A stretch of DNA of 15,792 bases from Methanoculleus marisnigri (GTDB taxonomy: Archaea > Halobacteriota > Methanomicrobia > Methanomicrobiales > Methanoculleaceae). The notes under the pieces were generated by a model. That model saw only the letters and a list, made by a program, of their open reading frames with translations. It had not been told where the DNA came from and ran no database searches. Below are positions 6,984 through 14,030 of this stretch, piece after piece; positions within the stretch are counted from its first letter, which is position 1, and each line of letters begins with the position of its first letter. The DNA lies in assembly GCA_002503885.1 (NCBI GenBank), contig DASQ01000088.1, positions 1-15,792 on the forward strand. Direction: 5' to 3'. The position numbers were made by a program, and so were the translations under genes.

Positions 6984-7110
6984 GTTCGGCCCAATGGGCC
7001 GAACGGAGTTCGAGCACCGGAGGTGCGAGCAGCGACGCGTGCCCGGGGGGCAGGCGGAGTTTGAGAAAACGCTTCGCGTTTTCGAGTGGCGATGACCGGC
7101 CCCTAGGGCC
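6984..7110 (+). repeat. Cluster of five hairpins with a duplicated, covarying unit
   Basis: Directly after moaA come five perfect stem-loops: arms 6984-6993/6995-7004 (10 bp), 7014-7018/7022-7026 (gcacc/ggtgc), 7040-7044/7048-7052 (tgccc/gggca), 7065-7072/7076-7083 (gaaaacgc/gcgttttc) and 7098-7102/7106-7110 (ggccc/gggcc). The second and fourth sit in two copies of one unit: 5' flank cggagttYgag, a stem, then cgagYRGcga. The stem sequences and lengths differ between copies but each pairs with itself. Such compensatory difference suggests selected RNA or DNA structure. It could be a terminator region for rlmE-moaA, an intergenic repeat family, or a structured RNA. Confidence 0.6.
6994..7095 (+). 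other. 33-codon mini-ORF lying within the hairpin cluster (doubtful)
   Basis: An ATG-to-TGA frame of 33 codons spans the cluster. Its predicted peptide contains the repeat E-F-E-(x)n-E-x-R twice (residues 5-14 and 22-33), mirroring the DNA duplication. I see no convincing Shine-Dalgarno: the ATG is inside the loop of the first hairpin. The repeat flanks alone would yield such a frame, so this is more likely a by-product of the repeat than a gene, but a translated leader peptide cannot be excluded. Confidence 0.15.
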
Positions 7111-7285
7111 AATCAAAGCCCAATCTCCGTCTGGTGAGAACACCGGCGCCCACCCGGCCCGGTTTCACCGCCACCCATACCGGCCCAAACCCCGCATCGC
7201 CGGAGCCCCGCCCGGCGTTTCCGGCCCCATCCCTGCCTGCACACAAGGAATACTTTTTGTACCACTCTCCCCAATAGGAGAGAGT
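7111..7285 (+). other. C-rich leader region before the 169-aa gene
   Basis: About 175 bases with strong C over G skew on the plus strand and no convincing gene. Near its end aatacttttt (7249-7258) may serve as a box A about 30 bases before the ATG at 7286, and ggagag (7277-7282) is a good Shine-Dalgarno. Confidence 0.4.
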
Positions 7286-7795
7286 ATGCTGGAAATGAAC
7301 GAGTATGTCCGTGTCATGCAGAAACTGTACGGCAAATCGCTGATCCTGGAGAGTCCTACCGAGTTCCACCCGGTCCTGAACTTTTACTTCACCGATGCCC
7401 TCGCCCACATCGACTTCACCCTCGGCATCCTGGCCTACAACTACATGTCGCCCCGGAATATCATGAGCATGGAGTATATGCGCTGGCGCGTGGATGAGGC
7501 GAAGGTCGGGGAGCGGGCATACTTCCCCGGGTTCATCAACTGGCTCAAGACCGAGCACCCGGAGATGTTCGAAGAACTCCCGATGCTCTGGAGCGGCGTC
7601 TACGACAGCGACGACCCCGCCCAGTACAGGAGTTTCCGCATCGTACTCAACCCCGACGACAAGAGTGCAATCCCGGCCGATTACCTCTCGATGTTCGTCG
7701 ACGAGTTCTTTGACCCGAAGTTCGTCAAACAGCTCTATGGGACCTCAGCGCTCGCCCGGCTCTTCGACGAGTACGCGCGGAGCAGATCTGCATAA
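7286..7795 (+). CDS. Unrecognised conserved-looking protein, 169 aa
   Basis: I cannot assign a family. The reading frame is open to 6971, but the ATG at 7286 has a good Shine-Dalgarno (ggagag) and a box A-like element upstream; the extension runs through the hairpin cluster and is low quality. The product is soluble, acidic and rich in aromatics, with many Tyr, Phe, Met and Trp (for example N-F-Y-F-T-D-A-L and Y-N-Y-M-S-P-R-N). It has no signal peptide, membrane segment or metal motif. It ends 11 bases before the M20 peptidase gene, whose own Shine-Dalgarno lies in that gap, so the two are very likely cotranscribed. It might be a partner or regulator of that enzyme, but this is only context. 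Confidence 0.75.
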   Translation: MLEMNEYVRVMQKLYGKSLILESPTEFHPVLNFYFTDALAHIDFTLGILAYNYMSPRNIMSMEYMRWRVDEAKVGERAYFPGFINWLKTEHPEMFEELPMLWSGVYDSDDPAQYRSFRIVLNPDDKSAIPADYLSMFVDEFFDPKFVKQLYGTSALARLFDEYARSRSA

Positions 7796-7806
7796 GGAGA
7801 CCGTGC

Positions 7807-8973
7807 ATGGATGTCGCCCGACTCACTTCATCGCTTATCCGGATCAGGAGTGAGAACCCGCCGGGGAGTACGGCCGACCTGGTCGCATTCATCGGAGAGT
7901 TCCTCGACTCGCTCGGGGTGAAGAACCGCATCGTCTCGTATCCGGGCGGGCGGGAGAACCTCGTCACGACTGAGGCGGACCCCCGGCTCCTCCTCTGCGG
8001 CCACGTCGACGTGGTCCCCGCCATCCCCGACGACTGGACGCACGACCCCTGCAGCGGGGAGATTGCCGACGGCTACGTCTGGGGGAGAGGCGCCACCGAC
8101 ATGAAAGGAGGATGCGCCGCCCTCCTCATCGCCTACCGCGACCTCCTCGAGAGTGGGGTGGAGCCGAAGGCGCAGTTCGCCTTCGTCTGCGATGAAGAGA
8201 CCGGCGGGGAGCACGGCATCCGGTCGCTGCTTGCAGACGACCTGCTCCTGCCCCACGACTGCCTGATAGCCGAACCGACGCCGGCGATGAGCCCGGCAGT
8301 CGGCCAGAAAGGCCTCTACCGGGTCGACCTCTCGTTCCACGGCAGGCCGGGCCATAGTTCCCTCTATCCCCTGGTCGGGAAGAGCGCCATCATGGCGGCG
8401 TTCGACCTGGTCGGCTACCTGCAGGAGGTCCACGCGCGCCCGTTCCCCGTCACCGAAGACCTGCAGCCGCTCGTCGCACAGTCCGCCCGGATCTTCCGCG
8501 ACATCTTCGGGATCGAGGGAGGGGACAACATCCTGACAAGGCTGATGTTCAATCCGGGGCGCATCGAGGGCGGTGAGAAGGCCAATATCGTGGCGGAGCA
8601 GTGCCGGATGGAGCTTGACATCCGGGTGCCGTGGGGCTGCTCCCTCGACGACCTCCGGAGAAGCATCGCCGAACATGCCCCGGATGCCGTGATACACGAG
8701 ACGGATGTTGCCGAGCCGACGCTGACGTCCCCGGATGCCCGGGTTGTCCGGACGGTCTCTCGCGAGGTGGAACGGGTCTACGGGACGGTGATGCCGTTCC
8801 TCCAGTGGGCTGCAAGCGACGCGAAGTACCTCCGCGACAGGGGCTTCGATGTCGTGGAGTACGGGCCGGGGGAGATCCCGACGCTGCACGCGGTGGACGA
8901 GCGGGTTTCAGTGGAGCAGCTCAATAAGGCAGTGGACGTCTACCGGGGCGTCATCCGGGCGTATTCTCTCTGA
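7807..8973 (+). CDS. M20-family metallopeptidase/deacylase (DapE/ArgE type), 388 aa
   Basis: A two-zinc hydrolase of the family containing succinyl-diaminopimelate desuccinylase (DapE), acetylornithine deacetylase (ArgE) and carboxypeptidases. All the expected metal ligands and catalytic residues are seen: H66 and D68 (G-H-V-D-V-V-P), bridging D98 (G-A-T-D-M-K-G-G), E130/E131 (C-D-E-E-T-G-G-E), E156 (A-E-P-T) and a C-terminal His (P-T-L-H-A-V-D-E). A dimerisation domain lies between, beginning near G-R-P-G-H-S-S. Shine-Dalgarno ggaga precedes the ATG. dapA and dapB occur elsewhere in the window, but many methanogens use DapL instead of DapE, so I leave the substrate open. Activity looks intact. 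Confidence 0.9.
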   Translation: MDVARLTSSLIRIRSENPPGSTADLVAFIGEFLDSLGVKNRIVSYPGGRENLVTTEADPRLLLCGHVDVVPAIPDDWTHDPCSGEIADGYVWGRGATDMKGGCAALLIAYRDLLESGVEPKAQFAFVCDEETGGEHGIRSLLADDLLLPHDCLIAEPTPAMSPAVGQKGLYRVDLSFHGRPGHSSLYPLVGKSAIMAAFDLVGYLQEVHARPFPVTEDLQPLVAQSARIFRDIFGIEGGDNILTRLMFNPGRIEGGEKANIVAEQCRMELDIRVPWGCSLDDLRRSIAEHAPDAVIHETDVAEPTLTSPDARVVRTVSREVERVYGTVMPFLQWAASDAKYLRDRGFDVVEYGPGEIPTLHAVDERVSVEQLNKAVDVYRGVIRAYSL

Positions 8974-9064
8974 GCGGACGGCCCCGTTCGATATCAACCG
9001 GACACCATTTTTCCATTATCCGGAAAGGAGGGAGCCCCTCCGGTCTTCCAGAGAGAGCTCCCTG
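8974..9064. terminator. Convergent terminator region
   Basis: The gap between the converging M20 and glycosyltransferase genes contains a T-run (9008-9012) suited to terminating the plus-strand operon. It also has an inverted repeat agggagc/gctccct (9029-9035 and 9057-9063), whose right end abuts the glycosyltransferase stop and could terminate minus-strand transcription. Confidence 0.4.
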
Positions 9065-10180
9065 TTATGCCCCCCTCCACGTATAGTGCCTGTTCACCGC
9101 ATAATTCCAGGCAAACGCGGTGAGTATCCCGGCGAGGTTGGCGATGAGATAATAGACCCCGGCAGCATCCGCGAGGAGGTAGAGGATGGCCACATTAATG
9201 GCGAGCCCGCCCATCGAGACCGCCTGGAACGACCAGAAGCGCAGGAGATTCCGCCCGATTCTGAGGTCCTTTGCAGACCGAAACGTCCAGACGTCGTTCC
9301 AGACGAAGTTGTTCATGATCGAGAGCTCGATCGCGATTGCTGCAGAGACGAGGTAGTAGAGGCCGGCAACCTCGGTCAGGGCGTAAAGGAGCCCCATGTT
9401 GACCAGGATCCCGGAGAGCCCGACGAGCCCGAACCGGACGATCCTCTCCCACTCGCCATAGACCGGCCCGGCCCGGCGCGTGGCCGAGAAGCGGATGATA
9501 TCGGCGCACTGCCGGAGGTAATCGAGAATGGTGTCCGGCCGTAGTTTGCTCTCCCCCTCCTCGCGGTCCTTGAAGACGAACGGGATCTCGACGAACGAGT
9601 GCCATCGGCCCTTGCCGAGGACCTCCATCAGGATCTTGTAGCCCCGCGGTGTGAGCGGAGCGCCGGAGACGACCTCGCGCCTCAGAGCAAAGAATCCGCT
9701 CACGGGATCGGTGATCTCGGGGAAGAGTATGCGCCCGAACGCCGTGGCCCCGAGCGATATGACCCTCCGCTTGAGCGGCCAGTCCTCGATATCCCCGCCC
9801 TTCATGTATCTGCTCCCGATGGCGATATCCGCTCCCCCCCGTATCGCCTCGTAGAAGCGGGGGATGAGTTCCGGCGGGTGTGAAAAGTCGGCGTCGATGA
9901 CCTGCAGGATACCGGAACGCGCCGCCCCGAACCCCTCGACGACCGACTGGGAGAGGCCGTGGTCCTCCTTCCGCACGATCAGCCGCACGTTGCTGTTTTT
10001 GCCGGCGATCTCCTGCACGATCTCGATCGTGCGATCTTTCGAGGAGTCGTCCACCACCAGGACTTCGCCGCGGATGCCGCTCTGCAGGAAGACTCCGTTG
10101 ACCGCCTCGACGATTGCGGCGATATTCTCCTCCTCGTTGAACGTCGGGACGATCACCGTCAGGTCGCAGGTATCAGTCAT
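9065..10180 (-). CDS. DPM1-like GT2 glycosyltransferase fused to a GtrA membrane domain, 371 aa
   Basis: Likely transfers a sugar from a nucleotide donor to polyprenyl (dolichyl) phosphate at the cytoplasmic face of the membrane. Residues 1-235 are a GT2 catalytic domain: V-I-V-P-T-F-N-E-E (9-17), V-V-D-D-S-S-K-D-R-T (42-51), the D-A-D-F-S-H-P-P-E metal and substrate motif (96-104), and T-D-P-V-S-G-F-F (near 157-164). From about 245 to the end lies a GtrA-like domain with four membrane helices, thought to help flip or anchor the lipid-linked sugar. The ATG overlaps the end of the upstream GT-C gene by 8 bases (ATGACTGA), so the pair is translationally coupled. It ends in a basic-aromatic tail Y-T-W-R-G-A. 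Confidence 0.93.
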   Translation of the reverse strand: MTDTCDLTVIVPTFNEEENIAAIVEAVNGVFLQSGIRGEVLVVDDSSKDRTIEIVQEIAGKNSNVRLIVRKEDHGLSQSVVEGFGAARSGILQVIDADFSHPPELIPRFYEAIRGGADIAIGSRYMKGGDIEDWPLKRRVISLGATAFGRILFPEITDPVSGFFALRREVVSGAPLTPRGYKILMEVLGKGRWHSFVEIPFVFKDREEGESKLRPDTILDYLRQCADIIRFSATRRAGPVYGEWERIVRFGLVGLSGILVNMGLLYALTEVAGLYYLVSAAIAIELSIMNNFVWNDVWTFRSAKDLRIGRNLLRFWSFQAVSMGGLAINVAILYLLADAAGVYYLIANLAGILTAFAWNYAVNRHYTWRGA

Positions 10181-11677
10181 TCAACTCTCCCTGAGCCGAC
10201 ACAAAGAGGTGGATCCCCGTGTGCTCCCCGACAACCCGTGTGTTCTCTTCCAGCCAGCCCACCGCATCTCCGGTGGGGTCCGCGGCGGAGATATCGAGGG
10301 TTACCACGTAGAACGCACGCCGGTCGGGGTATTGGTCGCGGATCGCCTCGAGGTCCTTCCGGGTCGTTGCCCCGATTTCGAGGGTCCGGTCGGTCGCGTT
10401 GCTGTAATAGTAATCGAGCGGCTGCGCCATGTAGGGCGGCAGCACGACGACGAGATCGCCTTCCCCGGTCATCCCGGCAAGTTCCGTGGAGAAACCCCGC
10501 CAGTCGTCCTTCTGGGGGGTCGTGTAGTAGGTCGCAAGAAAGGGAGTGCTGATGAGCACCGCTGCCGCGACAGCGAGGTAGACCGCCCTCCCGTCTCTCA
10601 CGAGGGCGTAGAGCCCGGGATACGCCGATGCGACGCCGATGAAGTAGACCGGGAGAAGGTAGATGAGGTAGCGCGGGAGCATCGGCATCCTCGAGGAGAG
10701 AACAAGGCTTGCCGCCAGCGGGAGGGCCATCATGAGGATGAGGAGGAGCGCTCCATCCCGGTCCTCGCGCCAGGTATACGTGACGCCTATCAGAAAGAGG
10801 ATGAGGAAGGGAATGAGGATCCAGTCGCTGGACCCCGAGATCTGGAGAAGGGTCTGGTAGACGACGCCGGGCCCCTGGATGCCGAAGGTCGGAGCGGACG
10901 CCGTCCGGACAAGGAAGAGGTTGATCGTTACGATGAGGAGAGGGAGGCTTGCGACGACGAACGTGACGACCGAGAGGACCAGGTTCCTTGCGCTTCTGAC
11001 GTCGCTCCGGATCTCGCCGGCGCGGGTGAGGAGGGCGTGGAGGATGAGGACGGCGACCGGCACGATGGCGTAGAAGTGCATCCAGAAGGCGACTGCGGAG
11101 AAGAGCCCGAAGAGGACCCAGGGGCGGGTCTCGTCCGATCGGCTTGCTTTCACGTAGCAGAGCAGTGCCAGGGAGAAGAAGAAGAGCATCGGGGCGTACG
11201 CCCGGGCTTCCTGGGAGTAGAATATGTGGAAGGGCGAGAACGCGAGGAGGGCAGCGGCGATCAGCCCGATATTTTTGTTCCGGAACTCTTTTCCGATGAG
11301 GTATACGACCGGGATCGTCAGGACGCCGAGGAGTGCGGGGAGGAACCGGAGCACGAACTCGCTATCCCCGAAGAGGAGCACCCCGTGCTCCAGCCAGTAG
11401 AAGAGCGGCGGGTTGAACTCTCCGCCGACCGTGCTCTCCCAGATGCCAATGAGCGACTGCCGGGCGAACACGAGGGGTTAGTTCCAAGGCCGTAGAGCCG
11501 CAGTATGGCGCCGATACCGGTCAGACCTATGAGGATCAGGAGGTTCCCGGTAAGGTTCAGGTCGTTTTCCGGAGTGGCACGCCACGTTTTTGCGCTCTCA
11601 TCAGGGTCGCTGCTGTCATCCAGAATAGGGGGGTCGGTGTCTATCGGTTGTGTCTTCTGTCTCTCCGGTACTGTCAT
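10173..11677 (-). pseudogene. GT-C glycosyltransferase (PMT/ArnT-like), broken by a frameshift
   Basis: A multi-spanning membrane enzyme that would transfer sugar from polyprenyl phosphate to protein or lipid. The main frame (432 codons, 10173-11471) has G-E-F-N-P-P-L-F-Y-W near its start, typical of the family, many hydrophobic helices, and a soluble C-terminal part. The proper N terminus lies in another frame from the ATG at 11677: a polar tail, then the first helix (about residues 43-60) ending R-L-Y-G-L-G-T-N. The frames meet at about 11472-11478. In homologues this point normally continues with a W-x-D-E-like acidic loop before F-A-R-Q-S; here that segment is absent. So both frame and a catalytic motif are lost. 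A sequencing or assembly error is the alternative. The pairing with the downstream DPM1-GtrA gene supports the original role. Confidence 0.8.
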
Positions 11678-11703
11678 TGGTCAGGCGATAGAGGTACAAA
11701 CGT

Positions 11704-11714
11704 CTGATAAAAAG
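11704..11714 (-). promoter_or_regulatory. Box A of the glycosyltransferase pair, with an adjacent palindrome
   Basis: On the minus strand cctttttatc lies about 30 bases before the ATG at 11677. A perfect 6+6 palindrome (gcagag/ctctgc, 11726-11739) lies a dozen bases upstream of this box, a typical position for an activator site or for the BRE flank. No regulator is identified. Confidence 0.45.
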
Positions 11715-11904
11715 GTTCCTGCACTGCAGAGGACTCTGCGAACATATGCTCGACCTCTCCCGGGAGTCTCTCACAAGAGGTCTATTTTTCTGATCCAGCC
11801 GCGTCTTCCGGAATTATACCGCAAAAACAGGTCGGTTTCCAATTATATTTCTGCTGACTGATATATCTTGTATAAAATTTTTCTCCGGGTATTCAAGCAT
11901 AAAA

Positions 11905-11914
11905 GCATAAATAC
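11905..11914 (+). promoter_or_regulatory. Box A of the lipoprotein gene
   Basis: gcataaatac lies about 23-32 bases before the GTG at 11937. It is part of a tandem octamer repeat (agcataaa at 11896-11903 and 11904-11911). Together with the divergent glycosyltransferase promoter it makes the 11678-11936 region an AT-rich bidirectional promoter zone holding no further gene. Confidence 0.45.
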
Positions 11915-11936
11915 CTCTTCACATAATCCCACTACG

Positions 11937-12584
11937 GTGACGCGGGTGTATAAATCGTTCTTTCTAGTTGCAGTGATGGTCCTGATTCTCGCATCCGCCG
12001 GGTGCGCGGAGTTGCCGCCCGGCGGAGAATCCGGCTGGTCCGGCCTCCTTTCGGAGTCGGAACCGGAGGAGACACCGGGCGGGTCAGATGCCGATCCGGG
12101 GTATCTGACGCCGGCGACCCCGTATCCCACTGCAACGAGCACTATGGCCAGCCCCACACTCAGCAGTCCGCCGCCGGAGACCGCGCCGACGCCGGACCCC
12201 TACGTGACGCTCTCTAACCGGACGGCACAGTTCAATGCCACTCATGCAACGGAAGCCTTCTCCTTCGACCTGACCGCGCCCCCGCTCATCATCGACTTCG
12301 AGGTGGAGCCGAAGATGATCACGCGGGTGATGCATGCAAAGAGCGACTACAAGGACAGGAAGTATCAAGACTACACGCAGACCTACCTGAGCGAGGAATC
12401 GTGGTTTACGGTGACTGTCAGGGACTCCAGGTCCGGCAAGATTGTGGCTCAGGACGGTTTCGGGAAACTCTTCAGCGCAGATACTCATAAAAGGGTCTTT
12501 GTGCCCCAGTCAGGAGAATACCTGATCCAGTTCGACGGAAACGATGTAAAGGTACACATACTGGTGCGCGCAGGAGGCCTGTAG
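11937..12584 (+). CDS. Predicted archaeal lipoprotein, about 215 aa
   Basis: No family recognised. The N terminus has a basic start (R, K), a hydrophobic run (about residues 8-18) and a lipobox A-S-A-G-C with Cys23 as the likely lipidated residue, so the mature protein should be anchored outside the cell. A Pro/Thr/Ser/Gly-rich linker of about 60 residues follows and carries possible glycosylation sites. A C-terminal domain of about 110 residues comes next, with alternating hydrophobic patterns suggesting a beta sandwich (for example E-S-W-F-T-V-T-V-R-D and G-E-Y-L-I-Q-F-D). The start is uncertain: GTG at 11937 or 11946 gives a proper signal peptide, whereas an upstream TTG at 11868 precedes the box A. 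The neighbouring glycosyltransferases could once have modified such a surface protein, which is inference. Confidence 0.78.
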   Translation: MTRVYKSFFLVAVMVLILASAGCAELPPGGESGWSGLLSESEPEETPGGSDADPGYLTPATPYPTATSTMASPTLSSPPPETAPTPDPYVTLSNRTAQFNATHATEAFSFDLTAPPLIIDFEVEPKMITRVMHAKSDYKDRKYQDYTQTYLSEESWFTVTVRDSRSGKIVAQDGFGKLFSADTHKRVFVPQSGEYLIQFDGNDVKVHILVRAGGL

Positions 12585-12697
12585 GCCCCTCCAGTGCTAC
12601 CGCTCCCTCCCGGATACGCCAGGAATCGGGTTTTATCCCCGCAGATGTCGGGCCCTGCAACCCTCTCCATGGCGTTCCGATCATCCCGGGAGCAATC

Positions 12698-12707
12698 CTT
12701 TTTAACC
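12698..12707 (+). promoter_or_regulatory. Box A of tRNA-Arg
   Basis: cctttttaac lies about 41-50 bases before the tRNA 5' end, a good archaeal TATA box in an otherwise GC-rich gap. It implies a short 5' leader to be removed by RNase P. Confidence 0.55.
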
Positions 12708-12747
12708 AGGACAACGTAGTTATTAGGGGAAAGACACTCAGTCTCGT

Positions 12748-12819
12748 GTCCCGGTAGGGTAGTGGACATCCTAGAAGCCTGCGGAGCTTTTGACCCGGGT
12801 TCAAATCCCGGCCGGGGCG
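12748..12819 (+). tRNA. tRNA-Arg (anticodon GCG)
   Basis: Folded by hand. The acceptor stem is gtcccgg with ccggggc (one G-U pair) and discriminator G. The D arm has A14, the invariant GG and A21. The anticodon stem gaagc/gcttt encloses loop ctgcgga, giving anticodon GCG, which reads CGC. A four-base variable loop and the T arm ccggg-ttcaaat-cccgg follow. There is no encoded CCA and no intron. A T-run follows directly (12820-12825) as terminator. I saw no second copy of its 3' end in the window, so there is no evidence that an element integrated here. Confidence 0.93.
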
Positions 12820-13520
12820 TTTTTCGATTTTGAGTTTCAGTTCTGTAGCTCCAATCCGTGACCGCAGGTTCCGTTCTGCCGGCCCGTATCATCCCTGCGA
12901 TGTCCCGTACGGGATCCGGCAAATGATGGGGCGCCGCGTTCACCAGCATTCGTCGTTATAGAGCCCGACGCTATCTTGTTGTCAAACATATCGAGTTCTC
13001 TCCTCTCGATCGTCTCCTCGCACCGCCGGTATGATTTCGGGGTAAGGTCCCGGACGGCGTTGGGGTCGTTGTCACTTAAGTCTATGAATTCCCTTTCCCA
13101 CCCTTCGCATCCCTCACGGCCTGCCTTCTGTGTGGGACCATGGGCATGCCCCTGCAGTGGACCGTGGGGATATCGCCTCGCGGGGGTGGGGCTGACGGGG
13201 AGGGGGTTTCCCCTCCCCTGTCTCGCGCAACGATTCGCACATCTCACCAGTCCCACCCCGCTCCAGAGGCGGGGGCAGTCATGGCGATACCCGGTGGAAA
13301 GCCGTGCTCCGGAGTGCGACCATCGGGAGAGACAGATCTGGGTTCGACAAAGCCGAACGTTCCCTGTTCTACGTGAGGGCATAGCGCCCGCCCCCACACG
13401 CCAAAATTCCTAACATAAAGTGACAAGATGCAGTAGGGGTCGTCGCATGCGAGCCCTGCAGGCCCCGGCATACCCTTCCCGGGGGTCTGCCCGGATTCAT
13501 GCAGATCGATCGCGGTCGAC
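12820..13520. other. Gene-poor stretch after tRNA-Arg, possible relic
   Basis: About 700 bases without a gene I can support. On the minus strand a 186-codon frame (12837-13397) is open. Residues about 101-146 of it (12960-13097) have a protein-like charged composition (D-L-S-D-N-D-P-N, E-E-T-I-E-R-R-E-L-D-M-F-D), whereas the rest looks random and Arg/Cys/Gly-rich. This may be a fragment of a decayed gene. The stretch also carries a perfect 9-bp hairpin (13197-13218) and a 12-base palindrome tcccgtacggga near 12903. Confidence 0.35.
13197..13218. repeat. Perfect 9-bp GC stem-loop
   Basis: Arms ggggagggg and cccctcccc enclose a four-base loop gttt. It is very stable and sits in the gene-poor stretch, away from any confident gene end. 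It might be the terminator of a lost gene or part of a repeat element. Confidence 0.45.
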
Positions 13521-13532
13521 CATATGTTTATC
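13521..13532 (+). promoter_or_regulatory. Box A of the DUF1348 gene
   Basis: catatgtttatc lies 25-36 bases before the ATG at 13557. This gives a near-leaderless transcript and supports that start over the frame beginning upstream at 13524. Confidence 0.45.
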
Positions 13533-13556
13533 AGCACGCCGGGGATGGATACCCGC

Positions 13557-14030
13557 ATGACCGAGCAGAGTCGCCCCCCGTTGCCGCCGTTCGCGTATGA
13601 AACAGCGGTGCAAAAAGTCCGTATGGCCGAGGATGGATGGAACAGCCGGGATCCCGTGAAGGTGTCGCTGGCGTACAGCCCGGACAGCGTCTGGCGCAAT
13701 AGAGCGGAGTTTATAACAGGCCGCGAGGCGATCGTCGAGTTCCTGCAGCGGAAGTGGGCGAAAGAGCTTGATTATCGCCGGATAAAAGAAGTCTGGGCGT
13801 TTCACGAAGCACGTATCGCTGTGCGATTCGCATATGAATGGCACGACGACTCAGGGAACTGGTTCCGCTCGTACGGGAACGAGAACTGGGAGTTCGACGA
13901 GAACGGCCTGATGCGCATTCGCCATGCCAGCATCAACGATCTCCCGATTAACGATGGAGAACGGAAATACCGCTGGCCGCTGGGGCGACGTCCCGACGAT
14001 CACCCCGGGTTGTCCGATCTGGGGCTGTAA
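13557..14030 (+). CDS. DUF1348 family NTF2/SnoaL-like protein, 157 aa
   Basis: Recognised as DUF1348, a family mostly seen in bacteria and fungi with the NTF2/SnoaL cone fold; its biochemical role is not established. Signatures are R-P-P-L-P-P-F near the N terminus, A-E-D-G-W-N-S-R-D-P, V-W-R-N-R-A-E-F-I-T-G-R-E, R-K-W-A-K-E-L-D-Y-R, F-A-Y-E-W-H-D-D-S-G, Y-G-N-E-N-W-E-F, and the C-terminal P-L-G-R-R-P-D-D-H-P-G-L-S. The whole family length is present and the frame intact. The start at 13557 is chosen by promoter spacing and by where the family homology begins. It stands alone between gene-poor stretches, which fits acquisition from a bacterium. Confidence 0.9.
   Translation: MTEQSRPPLPPFAYETAVQKVRMAEDGWNSRDPVKVSLAYSPDSVWRNRAEFITGREAIVEFLQRKWAKELDYRRIKEVWAFHEARIAVRFAYEWHDDSGNWFRSYGNENWEFDENGLMRIRHASINDLPINDGERKYRWPLGRRPDDHPGLSDLGL

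Noticed and set aside
6984..7110. Kink-turn or CRISPR interpretation of the hairpin cluster
   Set aside because: The flanking ga dinucleotides hint at sheared pairs, but I could not build the second (C) stem of a kink-turn. The units lack regular repeat-spacer structure for CRISPR.
6971..7285. N-terminal extension of the 169-aa protein from an upstream start
   Set aside because: The extension runs through the hairpin cluster and a C-rich stretch with random composition, while ATG 7286 has a clear Shine-Dalgarno.
7828..8889. 353-codon minus-strand frame opposite the M20 gene
   Set aside because: The M20 gene on the other strand has all catalytic residues; the antisense product resembles nothing.
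9864..11495. 543-codon plus-strand frame opposite the glycosyltransferases
   Set aside because: Long but low-complexity (Glu/Asp/Arg-rich), as expected from antisense of membrane-protein codons; the minus-strand genes are recognised families.
12748..12819. tRNA-Arg as an integration site for a mobile element
   Set aside because: No duplicate of the tRNA 3' end and no integrase gene seen in the window.
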